NCBI RefSeq assembly: GCF_035818675.1
Contig: NZ_JAYKZZ010000007.1
Coordinates: 124,001-188,000 of the forward strand
Direction: 5' to 3'
Origin: Parapedobacter flavus
GTDB lineage: Bacteria > Bacteroidota > Bacteroidia > Sphingobacteriales > Sphingobacteriaceae
Length of the DNA: 64,000 bases
Positions 43,129 through 51,022 of the stretch are shown piece after piece. The translations under genes were made by a program, and so were the position numbers. Each line of letters opens with the position of its first letter. Within the stretch, counting starts at the first letter, position 1. The notes beneath the pieces are model-generated. The model had not been told where the DNA came from, ran no database searches, and saw only the letters and a list, made by a program, of their open reading frames with translations.

Positions 43129-45123
43129 TTAAAATTTAAAAGTCAACGAGCTGAACACGTTGCGTCCCATCCGAGGGATGTTACCCCAATCGGCGTAGGT
43201 GCTGTAATAGGCATTGAACAAGTTTTCTGCCCCTACCTGCAACGTGGTTTTGAAATTTTTGAAGTTGAAGGTGTAATCGGCGGATATATTCCAAATCCGA
43301 TAAGCTGGTGTGAGGTCTTCGCCGTATTCGGGGCTGAAATTTTCCTGCGCCAAATCGCCATGCAGCGCAGTTTGGATACCAAAACGGTTGTGCATAAAAT
43401 GAAGGGATGATTGATAACTCAGGGGGCGGATGAACGGCAGATTCCCATCTTGGTTGTCCATGGCCCGCGCATAGGTGAGCATTCCTTTCCAGTGGAGATG
43501 CGGTAGGATATCGTAATGCGCATTCAACGATAGGTTGTACAATTTCGCGTGGTCTAGCGAGGTGTATCCCTTCACGCCGACCGATTGATAGTTCATCGGG
43601 CTGCCCAAGCTTAAGATCCGACCTACGATGTAATTCCTGATGTGGAAATAGTTTGCCTTGGCTGCGATGCCCATCCGTTCGTTTTTAAACCCAGCGCTTG
43701 CGTTAACCTCATACGAAACCTCATTTTTCAAATCGGGGTTTCCGATGTAATCGTAACGGTCAAAGCTGTTGTAGATGTAATATCCGTATGCTTCCGAGAC
43801 GGAAGGTGCCCGGTGCCCATAACCCGTTCCGACCGAAAAATCAAATCGGTCGATGCGGAGTTGGTAACTGGCATGTAAGCCCGGCAATATCCTGTTTTTC
43901 TCCTGCGGAGTACCGGGGTAGAAAATCCAGTTGAACTCGACATATTTGGAACGGTTGTAATTCCACCCCAATGAGCCACCGAAATTCAGCGTGCTCATTT
44001 CCGAGATATCCCACACATTGTTCATCGAAAGCCCGGCAAAACGGGTGGTCACCCAAGGCCAGCTGTAGGCAAACATTGTTTTCTTGCTCCGATCCTGCGG
44101 ATACATCGTCATCTCGGCGATCGACAGGTTGTTGTATACATTCAGTTGGATGTCGCCCCGGTAATCCCCGCGCTTCAAATTGGTCTGGGAAACCAGTCCA
44201 TAGGTGGTACTCCATCCCGGCATGTCCATGTGCACCAGGTTTTCGGGGCGCTTGGTATCATCCATATAATGTTCTACCGCATTGAAATAAAGCTTGGTGT
44301 CCCAGGCCCGTATCCATCCGTCTTCGAATAACTGCTTGTAAGCGGCGGAGGTAATGATGGCCCGCGACCGCCACAGATCCATCGGCAGTGCAGGGAAACC
44401 GACATCGTCGGCCTGATCGAAAATAGCATCCATCCGTACCGAAGACAACGTACCCGTTTTGTATGCCAATCCCAACGACGTGTTGAATTTCTGGTATTGC
44501 GAGTGGTTTACCTCGGCATCGATGCCATTGTAATAGTTACCTGCCTTCCGGAAGGAGATGCTTCCGTCTGCCACAAACTTATCATCTGCATACGACAGGT
44601 TCCCCAGGTTGAAGAACTGGTTGTTGTTGAACTCAAAGCCGGTTTGGTAAGCTCCACTCCATTTCCTTTCACCTGCCGGGCCGAATGGGGTGCTTTTCCT
44701 TTTTAGGTCAATGCTGCCCGCCACCGTGGCGCCGTGCAGGCTACCCGCCTGACCGGATGTCACATCGATGGTAGCGAGGTTGTTGCTTTCCACATACGAC
44801 GTTATCGGATCCATTTTGTCGGTACACGCGCCAAACACGTGCATGCCGTCGATGGTCACTGTCGAACGCTCCGTACTCATGTTATTGAGCAGGGGTTCCC
44901 AGGCAAAGGCACCCCGTTTGATGAAACTGATGTGTTCGGTAGACGCCAGGAATTCGTCCACCGACACGGCCATTTTCAGTTCGGTCTCGATTTTCCGCTT
45001 GGCGATAGCGGTGACGCTTACCTCCTCCAGGGTTTTAACGGTGTCGCTTTCCGAATGCATATGCTGTGCACGGGTGTTCAATCCAAGAAAAAGAACCGGA
45101 AAAAAGATAAGGAGCTGCTTCAT
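43129..45123 (-). CDS. NosA/OprC-like TonB-dependent copper receptor
   Basis: This 664-residue protein has a signal peptide to about A19 and H-M-H at the mature start. The plug contains G-M-H-V-F-G-A-C-T-D-K-M-D-P-I-T-S-Y near 93-110. The C-x3-M (Cys100, Met104) followed by D-P-x-T-S-Y is the copper-binding plug motif of OprC/NosA receptors. P-A-L-P-M-D-L near 225 is another OprC-like block. The barrel ends V-F-S-S-L-T-F-K-F. NosA was named for its need in N2O reductase maturation. With MbnP and MbnH downstream, this is a strong copper-uptake candidate; the metal is inferred. Confidence 0.85.
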   Translation of the reverse strand: MKQLLIFFPVLFLGLNTRAQHMHSESDTVKTLEEVSVTAIAKRKIETELKMAVSVDEFLASTEHISFIKRGAFAWEPLLNNMSTERSTVTIDGMHVFGACTDKMDPITSYVESNNLATIDVTSGQAGSLHGATVAGSIDLKRKSTPFGPAGERKWSGAYQTGFEFNNNQFFNLGNLSYADDKFVADGSISFRKAGNYYNGIDAEVNHSQYQKFNTSLGLAYKTGTLSSVRMDAIFDQADDVGFPALPMDLWRSRAIITSAAYKQLFEDGWIRAWDTKLYFNAVEHYMDDTKRPENLVHMDMPGWSTTYGLVSQTNLKRGDYRGDIQLNVYNNLSIAEMTMYPQDRSKKTMFAYSWPWVTTRFAGLSMNNVWDISEMSTLNFGGSLGWNYNRSKYVEFNWIFYPGTPQEKNRILPGLHASYQLRIDRFDFSVGTGYGHRAPSVSEAYGYYIYNSFDRYDYIGNPDLKNEVSYEVNASAGFKNERMGIAAKANYFHIRNYIVGRILSLGSPMNYQSVGVKGYTSLDHAKLYNLSLNAHYDILPHLHWKGMLTYARAMDNQDGNLPFIRPLSYQSSLHFMHNRFGIQTALHGDLAQENFSPEYGEDLTPAYRIWNISADYTFNFKNFKTTLQVGAENLFNAYYSTYADWGNIPRMGRNVFSSLTFKF

Positions 45124-45127
45124 ATCC

Positions 45128-46027
45128 TTAGAATAAAACGTCGATGTACAATTCGCTCTTTACGCCTTCAATACCTGGCGTGAAATCCGTCGGCACTTCG
45201 GTCCCTTTGACGATTCTGCCGTCCTCGTTCTGCATGATGAAATTCAGCGTCCAGTTGCCCGTCATGGTGTAATTGACCACGCCATGGTACAACCCATCGG
45301 TTTGTTGGGTCAAGTCCACGTTATTGGGCGACGAATGGTTTCCCATAGAGGGCTCCGGCATGCGTGGGTCTAGCATCAGTGTATAGCCACCTACCTCGGT
45401 ATATGATAACAGGGAAGGGTCGGTGCTATCCAGCCGATAAATACCCGCCACCAATTCGTTTTCGGCAACTTTCGGCCGTAGCGGTGCCACCAACGCGATG
45501 ATATACTGTTCGTCATCTTTTCCTGTAAATGCCGTCATGTTCAAGTTTTTGTTGGGCTGCTCCTGAACCGTGATAGGAAGTTTCGCCGTAAGGGTTTGGT
45601 TGGCAACGGTAAAGCCGATGGCTAACGCCCAAGTTCCGTCCACATGGCTTTCACCTGTAAAGACCGAATAGCCCGAATAATCGTTGCTATCGGGCCTGTA
45701 CGCCAACTCGTATCGATGCGGACAAGAGCCGGTTCCGCCGTCGGCATCGGTTGTGATGGGCAAAAAGGTGACGTCAGCAACATCAACCTTCCCGTTCGTT
45801 GTGTTATCCGTGATTTTCACACGGATTTCATTGTAACCCTTATAGAAAGCACCGTGCAGTGCCTCCACGCTGATATCGTAGCCTCCAATATGGATGTTGG
45901 CGGCCTCTTTAAACACGTTATGGCCGGGAGTAACCGAATCGGTAACCCCTTCGTAATCCGTTTTTTCTTTGGTACACGATAGTGCCGCGAAGCACACCGC
46001 ACCAAGAAAAAATAATAATTCTTTCAT
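45128..46027 (-). CDS. Lipoprotein with a FixH/YtkA-like C-terminal domain
   Basis: This 299-residue protein has a lipoprotein signal (A-A-L-S-C near 14-18). Two beta-sandwich halves are apparent. The second, about 205-285, holds L-M-L-D-P-R-M-P-E-P-S-M-G-N-H-S-S-P and then Y-H-G-V-V-N-Y-T-M-T-G-N-W-T-L-N-F, a pattern seen in YtkA/FixH-like domains. The Met/His-rich stretch could bind copper. Its stop lies 4 nt before the receptor gene. It probably takes part in copper capture at the cell surface or periplasm; exact family membership is uncertain. Confidence 0.75.
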   Translation of the reverse strand: MKELLFFLGAVCFAALSCTKEKTDYEGVTDSVTPGHNVFKEAANIHIGGYDISVEALHGAFYKGYNEIRVKITDNTTNGKVDVADVTFLPITTDADGGTGSCPHRYELAYRPDSNDYSGYSVFTGESHVDGTWALAIGFTVANQTLTAKLPITVQEQPNKNLNMTAFTGKDDEQYIIALVAPLRPKVAENELVAGIYRLDSTDPSLLSYTEVGGYTLMLDPRMPEPSMGNHSSPNNVDLTQQTDGLYHGVVNYTMTGNWTLNFIMQNEDGRIVKGTEVPTDFTPGIEGVKSELYIDVLF

Positions 46028-46094
46028 GTCGTTGTTAACGAATGTCTGGTGAACGATGGTTGGAACAACCTTAAGCTATACCCTATGGATAAGG

Positions 46095-46463
46095 CTAGCT
46101 AATGGGGGGACGGAATACGGCGGTGTGGTAATTAAACCCGTAGTCAATAAGGTAAGGTGAAAAATGGTTTTGGTCAATTACTTCCCGCGGCTGGGGCAAG
46201 GTGAGTGCGATACGCCCGTTATGCACATACAGCGAACTGTATTCGTATAGCACTACATTCTTCTTTGCCTCCTTATCCTCTTTTTCTTCTATTTTCTTCA
46301 TCAACACACACTGGCCATCGCAATGAAGTTGAGGTTTGTCTTTATTGATACATTTCGCGATATAGTCGGGCAAGTGGATTTGATACTCCACAGCCATGAT
46401 ACTGCGATAGAACGATTGCAGTGTCAGCGCGACAAACAGGATATATGCACAAAAACGTATCAA
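46095..46463 (-). CDS. Small Cys/His membrane-anchored protein, first gene of the copper operon
   Basis: Choosing TTG 46463 gives 122 residues: one hydrophobic helix (about 4-18), then C-I-N-K-D-K-P-Q-L-H-C-D-G-Q-C-V-L near 38-54, where three cysteines and a histidine form a likely metal site, then a Lys/Glu-rich helix and a C-terminal Phe/Pro tail. A longer frame reaching 46784 would run deep into the MFS gene and was rejected. The -7 box at 46498-46505 predicts a transcript starting just upstream of the TTG, supporting this start. The same type of small protein precedes copper receptors in other Bacteroidota as far as I recall. Function unknown. Confidence 0.65.
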   Translation of the reverse strand: MIRFCAYILFVALTLQSFYRSIMAVEYQIHLPDYIAKCINKDKPQLHCDGQCVLMKKIEEKEDKEAKKNVVLYEYSSLYVHNGRIALTLPQPREVIDQNHFSPYLIDYGFNYHTAVFRPPIS

Positions 46464-46497
46464 AGTCTGTTTACTTTCTTGCCTTAAGCATTCGCAA

Positions 46498-46542
46498 CAA
46501 AGATAACGAAAGAATCGGTGCGAGAAATGACATCCGTCATTT
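46498..46542 (-). promoter_or_regulatory. FNR-spaced dyad and -7 box of the copper operon
   Basis: AAATGAC-ATCC-GTCATTT (46525-46542) is a perfect 7-bp inverted repeat with the 4-nt centre typical of FNR sites. The minus-strand -7 box TATCTTTG occupies 46505-46498, with the dyad centre 28.5 bp upstream. Both lie close to or just outside the end of the MFS gene. The geometry matches the nos, nrdD and 607-residue-protein promoters, although the half-site (TGAC/GTCA) differs. Confidence 0.5.
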
Positions 46543-46561
46543 TTATCGGCATATGCGTATA

Positions 46562-47767
46562 CTAACCGTCGATCAGCTGCGGCTTGGCCACCTTCATGCC
46601 CGTAATAGATAGCACAATAGTGGCTGCGGCAAGCAGGAGAAAAGGGATTTCCCAGTTCCCCACCCAGTCGTATAGCGCACCAAAGAGCGGCGGACCTGCG
46701 GCAGCAAGGGCATAGCCGAAAGACTGCGCCATGCCCGAAATGCGGGCAGCCTCGCGGGTGGTCCGCGTTCGGAGAACAAACCACATCATGACGAGGCTAA
46801 AGGCCAACCCCGAGCCCAGTCCGAAAAGGATCACCGCAGGGATGATGAACTGCGTGCGCCAGCCAATAATCAGCACTACACTCAGTGCCAATGTACCACC
46901 GATAAACCATATCAGCGGCGTATGGTCCTTCATCCGTCCGATGATGATGGGCCCTATAAACATGATGGGCAATTGGGTGAACTGGATGAACGATAATATC
47001 CATCCCGACGTTTCGGACGCCATGCCCCAGTCCTGTAGCACCACGGGCAGCCAAGCAATAGCGCAATAGAAAAGCAGCGACTGGAGCCCCATAAAAATGG
47101 TGATGAGCCAGGCGAGCCGCGACCGCAGCATCGATGTGCCCGTGTGCTGACGAATCACGGACCGATCGGCTGATGCATCGTCCGAACGACGCTTCAATTG
47201 CGGAGCCCAAAAGATGATCGCAATGACGGAAAAGACAAGCCAAACACCGATGGACCCCTTCCAACCCTGACCTGTCCAATGACCAATGGCGATACTGAAT
47301 CCGGACGCTAGCGATGCCGTAATGTTCATTGCAACACTATAAATGCCAGTCACCAAGCCGATCTTTTGTGGAAACCGCTGTTTGATAAACGGGGGTACGA
47401 GCACATTGCCAAATGCGATACCACACCCTACGAGTGCCGCGCCAGAAAACAGCAACGCGATGTTCGACGATGCCCGGACGAGCAACCCCAACCCAATGGC
47501 CCATATCGCCGCCCAAAGCAGCGTTTCAATGTGCCACTTATCGGCGAGTTTGGAGGCGACCGGCGACAGTACGGCGAACGCCAATAGCGGGATGGTGGTG
47601 ATGAGGCCTGCCAATGTGTTGGACAGTCCCAAAGCATCTTGAATCTGTGGGACCACCGGCCCCACACTGGTAATCGGCGCCCGTAGATTAGTGGCTACCA
47701 GGATAATGCCAATTAACAAAATGATTTTATTCCATCGCGCCGTTAAGGCTGTTTGCTCCTTTACCAT
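46562..47767 (-). CDS. CynX/NimT-family MFS transporter
   Basis: This 401-residue protein has twelve hydrophobic helices. The opening A-T-N-L-R-A-P-I-T-S-V-G-P-V near 22-35 is the hallmark of the CynX/NimT (YycB) group, whose members export or import cyanate, nitroimidazoles or related small anions. It is followed in the same direction by the copper operon, but a separate promoter lies between them. Substrate unknown. Confidence 0.9.
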   Translation of the reverse strand: MVKEQTALTARWNKIILLIGIILVATNLRAPITSVGPVVPQIQDALGLSNTLAGLITTIPLLAFAVLSPVASKLADKWHIETLLWAAIWAIGLGLLVRASSNIALLFSGAALVGCGIAFGNVLVPPFIKQRFPQKIGLVTGIYSVAMNITASLASGFSIAIGHWTGQGWKGSIGVWLVFSVIAIIFWAPQLKRRSDDASADRSVIRQHTGTSMLRSRLAWLITIFMGLQSLLFYCAIAWLPVVLQDWGMASETSGWILSFIQFTQLPIMFIGPIIIGRMKDHTPLIWFIGGTLALSVVLIIGWRTQFIIPAVILFGLGSGLAFSLVMMWFVLRTRTTREAARISGMAQSFGYALAAAGPPLFGALYDWVGNWEIPFLLLAAATIVLSITGMKVAKPQLIDG

Positions 47768-47924
47768 GTCAAAATATGAGACCCTATCCCGTGCGCCGGC
47801 GAAAGTAGGGTTAATTTAAGTGATGTCGCAATGGATTCCGCATTTTGACAATAGGATTATCAATACACGATGGGGTGAGGATTTCCACATTTTGCCTGCG
47901 GTGTGCATATCTTTTTCTGCCGAT

Positions 47925-47970
47925 TGTGCGTACGGTCATAAAGTAAACCTGTGGGTTGGGCCTAATTTTG
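47925..47970 (+). promoter_or_regulatory. Crp/Fnr-like site and -7 box of nrdD
   Basis: TGTGC-GTACGG-TCATA (47925-47940) matches 8 of 10 positions of TGTGA-N6-TCACA. Its complement contains TGACCGTACGCA, identical to the nos site. The -7 box TAATTTTG is at 47963-47970, with the dyad centre 30.5 bp upstream. nrdD starts 26 nt after the box. The rest of the 229-nt gap shows no gene. Confidence 0.5.
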
Positions 47971-47996
47971 TGTCTCACAATAACCATAGGAACAGC

Positions 47997-50120
47997 ATGG
48001 AAAAATACGTCATCAAACGAAGTGGGGCCTACGAGCCATTTGTACCCTATAAAATCGAAGACGCCATTGCAAAGGGCTTCGAAAGCGTATCCCTTCAGCT
48101 AGACGGGGAAGTGTACAACGCTGTGATGGCATCGTTGGACCACAAGGATACCTGGGCGGTGGAAGAAATCCAGGACCGCATCGAAAAGGCCCTCTACGAA
48201 AGGCAGCACTTCGAAGCCATGCGCTCTTTCATGTTGTACCGCCATACGCGGAAGTTACAGCGTGAGCACATCCATGGTTTTAACGAAGACACGACTTATG
48301 TAGATAGCACACAGACCATCGCGGAGTACATCACCCAGACCGATTGGCGCATCAACGCCAACGCCAACGTTTCTTATTCCAGCGCCGGATTGATAAATAA
48401 TACCGCTGGTAAGGTGATTGCCAACTATTGGTTGGATAAGGTGTATAGTAAGGAAGAGGGATATGCCCACCGGAACGGCGATATCCACATCCACGACCTG
48501 GATTGCCTCACGGGCTACTGTGCCGGATGGAGCCTGCGCGTATTGCTCAACGAAGGGTTCAATGGCGTACGGGGCCGGGTAGAGAGCCGACCACCGTCCC
48601 ATTTCCGGGAGGCCCTGGGGCAGATGGCCAATTTCCTGGGCATCTTGCAGAGCGAGTGGGCCGGTGCCCAGGCCTTCAGTTCGTTCGATACTTACTTGGC
48701 TCCCTACGTGTTCAAAGACCAGTTGCCCTATACCGATGTGCTGAAGGCCATACGCAGTTTTGTGTACAACGTTAACGTGCCGGCACGGTGGGGGCAATCG
48801 CCCTTTACCAATATCACGCTCGATTGGAATGTGCCGGAAGACCTCAGGGACCAAATACCCACCAGACGGGAAATACATCTTTTCGAAGGGTTGCATGAGG
48901 AGACCCTACGGCGTTTGGCGCGTGAACGGGGGGTTGAAGTATTGGAAGACCTGTGCTACAAACATTTCCAACCCGAAATGGATATAATCAACAAAGCCTA
49001 CTATACGGTTATGACCGAGGGCGACGCCAATGGGCAACCGTTTACCTTCCCCATTCCCACCGTCAACATCACGGAAGATTTCGATTGGCAAAGCGAGAAT
49101 GCCACGCTCCTGTTCGAGAACACCGCCAAAATCGGGTCATCCTACTTCCAGAACTTCGTGGGTAGCCAGTATATGCTCGACGAAGCGGGCAACCGCGTGG
49201 AAAATCCAGAAGCCTACAAACCCAATGCGGTGCGGAGTATGTGTTGCCGGTTGCAGCTGGATTTACGAGAGCTGCTCAAGCGGGGGAACGGCCTGTTTGG
49301 AAGTGCCGAGATGACGGGCAGCATCGGTGTGGTCACCATCAACATGGCGCGGCTGGGCTACCTGTACAAGGGCGACAAGGCCGGCCTGTACCAGCAGCTC
49401 GACCATTGGCTCCAACTGGCAAAATCTACCTTGGAGAAAAAGCGGGCGTTCATCCAGGAACTCTACGACAGGGGATTGTATCCCTATACGAAACGTTACC
49501 TTCCGCATTTCCAGAATCATTTTTCGACCATCGGCGTCAATGGCATGAATGAGATGATCCGTAATTTCTCGGCCGACCGGCACGACATCGTTTCGGACGA
49601 AGGGATGGCATTCGCCACCGCCATCCTCGAACACATCCGCATGCGCATGCGCGAATTCCAAGAAAGCACGGGCAACCTGTATAACCTGGAGGCCACGCCA
49701 GCCGAGGGGACGACCTATCGCTTCGCCAAGGAAGACAAAAAGCGGTTCGCCGACATCCTGCAAGCCGGTCAGGGCGAAAATATTTACTACACCAACAGCT
49801 CGCAGCTGCCGGTCGATTATACGGAAGACCCGTTTGAAGCATTGCTGCTGCAAGACAACCTGCAGTGCAAGTATACCGGCGGAACGGTATTGCACCTGTA
49901 CATGAATGAGCGGCTCAGCTCGCCCGATGCCTGCCGGAATTTCGTGCGCACGGTGATCAGCAGCTTCAAACTGCCCTATATTACTGTTACGCCGGTATTC
50001 AGCATCTGCCCGGTACACGGATACCTCAACGGCGAGCACGAATACTGCCCGAAATGCGATGATGACATTTTAGCAACTCACCAACATACAATAGAAAATG
50101 GATACACAACAGCAACATGA
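47997..50120 (+). CDS. nrdD: Anaerobic (class III) ribonucleotide reductase, large part lacking the glycyl-radical tail
   Basis: ATG 47997 gives 707 residues starting M-E-K-Y-V-I-K-R-S-G, an ATP-cone (1-90). The body contains G-D-I-H-I-H-D-L-D near 160 and N-A-V-R-S-M-C-C-R-L. It ends with a zinc site, C-P-V-H near 671-674 and C-P-K-C near 684-687. The usual glycyl-radical sequence (R-V-x-G-Y) does not follow: the frame stops at TGA 50118-50120 after a non-conserved tail. That missing segment is in the overlapping ORF at 50098-50280 in the +1 frame. A perfect hairpin begins at the base after the stop. The enzyme makes dNTPs without oxygen and needs NrdG. Confidence 0.93.
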   Translation: MEKYVIKRSGAYEPFVPYKIEDAIAKGFESVSLQLDGEVYNAVMASLDHKDTWAVEEIQDRIEKALYERQHFEAMRSFMLYRHTRKLQREHIHGFNEDTTYVDSTQTIAEYITQTDWRINANANVSYSSAGLINNTAGKVIANYWLDKVYSKEEGYAHRNGDIHIHDLDCLTGYCAGWSLRVLLNEGFNGVRGRVESRPPSHFREALGQMANFLGILQSEWAGAQAFSSFDTYLAPYVFKDQLPYTDVLKAIRSFVYNVNVPARWGQSPFTNITLDWNVPEDLRDQIPTRREIHLFEGLHEETLRRLARERGVEVLEDLCYKHFQPEMDIINKAYYTVMTEGDANGQPFTFPIPTVNITEDFDWQSENATLLFENTAKIGSSYFQNFVGSQYMLDEAGNRVENPEAYKPNAVRSMCCRLQLDLRELLKRGNGLFGSAEMTGSIGVVTINMARLGYLYKGDKAGLYQQLDHWLQLAKSTLEKKRAFIQELYDRGLYPYTKRYLPHFQNHFSTIGVNGMNEMIRNFSADRHDIVSDEGMAFATAILEHIRMRMREFQESTGNLYNLEATPAEGTTYRFAKEDKKRFADILQAGQGENIYYTNSSQLPVDYTEDPFEALLLQDNLQCKYTGGTVLHLYMNERLSSPDACRNFVRTVISSFKLPYITVTPVFSICPVHGYLNGEHEYCPKCDDDILATHQHTIENGYTTAT

Positions 50121-50280
50121 CCTGGTTTTGCAGCAAAACCAGGAGAAACGAAGCAAATGCTTGGTTTACACACGGGTAATGGGATACCACCGTCCGGTCG
50201 AGAGTTTCAATATCGGAAAGAAAGGGGAACATCGGCAACGGACGCACTTCACCGAACGTCGTGCAGACACCCATCTATAG
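50098..50280 (+). CDS. Separate glycyl-radical segment of class III ribonucleotide reductase
   Basis: The 60-residue product carries C-L-V-Y-T-R-V-M-G-Y-H-R-P-V near 21-34 and F-N-I-G-K-K-G-E-H near 37-45. This is the C-terminal glycyl-radical motif of NrdD (Gly29), missing from the main nrdD ORF. It overlaps nrdD by 23 nt and nrdG by 20 nt. Translation could begin at its own ATG 50098 (stop in this frame at 50092) or by +1 frameshifting at the T-G-A-C stop of nrdD, where a hairpin starts at 50121. A two-chain enzyme, as with YfiD for pyruvate formate-lyase, is the simplest reading. Confidence 0.85.
   Translation: MDTQQQHDLVLQQNQEKRSKCLVYTRVMGYHRPVESFNIGKKGEHRQRTHFTERRADTHL
50121..50143 (+). 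promoter_or_regulatory. Perfect hairpin abutting the nrdD stop codon
   Basis: CCTGGTTTTG (50121-50130), loop CAG, CAAAACCAGG (50134-50143): a 10-bp perfect stem starting one base after TGA. It lies inside the glycyl-radical ORF and has no T-run. It could pause ribosomes and promote +1 frameshifting or reinitiation. Confidence 0.55.
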
Positions 50281-50938
50281 CATCACGCCCTTTACGTTAT
50301 TGGATTACCCCGGTAAGACAGCCTGCATCTTTTGGTTTGCAGGCTGTAACATGCGCTGCGTGTACTGCTACAATCCCGACATCGTGCTAGGGAAGGGCCG
50401 CATGTCCATTGCGAAGGCGCTGGAGTTCCTCCGGTCGCGAAGGGGTTTGTTGCAGGGCGTCGTGTTAAGTGGAGGGGAGTGTACGTTGCACCCCACGATT
50501 TTCCCCCTATTGGAGGCGGCCAAGGGATACGGATTTAGTGTAAAAGTAGATACCAACGGTTCACGGCCAACGGTGTTGAAGACGTTGATCGCGCAGCAAT
50601 TGGTCGATTATGTCGCTCTGGATTTCAAGGCGCTTGAACGTCGATACCAACCGATTACCCAATCGGAGCTGTTCCTCCAATTCGCCGAAAGCCTGGCCCT
50701 GCTAAACCGTTCTAAAGTGGCGTTTGAGGTACGCACTACGGTGCATAGCGAATTGATTACGCACGACGACCTTCGGGAGATGGTTGGCTTCTTGCAGGAG
50801 CATGCCTACAAAGGCACGTATTATATCCAGCATTATGTAAACGGGGTCCCGGTGCTCGGCACGCTAGGCCGGTCGCTGCGCGACGAGAATCCATCGGCTT
50901 TATCTCTGGGTGATATACAGGTGGTAGAGCGCTGTTGA
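50261..50938 (+). CDS. nrdG: Anaerobic ribonucleotide reductase activating protein (radical SAM)
   Basis: This 225-residue protein starts at GTG 50261. Radical SAM cluster motif C-N-M-R-C-V-Y-C (Cys29, Cys33, Cys36) binds the 4Fe-4S cluster; S-G-G-E near 74-77 contacts SAM. It generates the glycyl radical on the NrdD segment. Overlap with that segment's ORF by 20 nt means translational coupling of all three reading frames. A bidirectional terminator follows at 50972. Confidence 0.93.
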   Translation: MQTPIYSITPFTLLDYPGKTACIFWFAGCNMRCVYCYNPDIVLGKGRMSIAKALEFLRSRRGLLQGVVLSGGECTLHPTIFPLLEAAKGYGFSVKVDTNGSRPTVLKTLIAQQLVDYVALDFKALERRYQPITQSELFLQFAESLALLNRSKVAFEVRTTVHSELITHDDLREMVGFLQEHAYKGTYYIQHYVNGVPVLGTLGRSLRDENPSALSLGDIQVVERC

Positions 50939-50971
50939 TTCCTACACGCCGGTCGAGGCGGATACAAAAAA

Positions 50972-50999
50972 GCCCCGGTACCTGTGGTGGCATCGGGGC
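50972..50999. terminator. Bidirectional terminator between nrdG and carB
   Basis: GCCCCG (50972-50977) pairs with CGGGGC (50994-50999). An A-run precedes (50966-50971) and a T-run follows (51006-51011), so it can stop transcription from both the plus-strand nrdG and minus-strand carB sides. Confidence 0.75.
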
Positions 51000-51022
51000 G
51001 CTGCGTTTTTTACAATGCGCTT

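Noticed and set aside
46058..46070. GGTTG-GAA-CAACC repeat between the small protein and lipoprotein genes
   Set aside because: Only a 5-bp stem without a T-run, within an operon; insufficient for a terminator or operator call.
46464..46784. Upstream extension of the small Cys/His protein frame to 46784
   Set aside because: It lies antiparallel in frame choice but same-strand inside the MFS transporter coding sequence, has no family-like sequence, and would start before the predicted promoter.
47820..47996. N-terminal extension of NrdD
   Set aside because: The 59 extra residues do not resemble an ATP-cone and would include the Crp-like site and -7 box as coding sequence.
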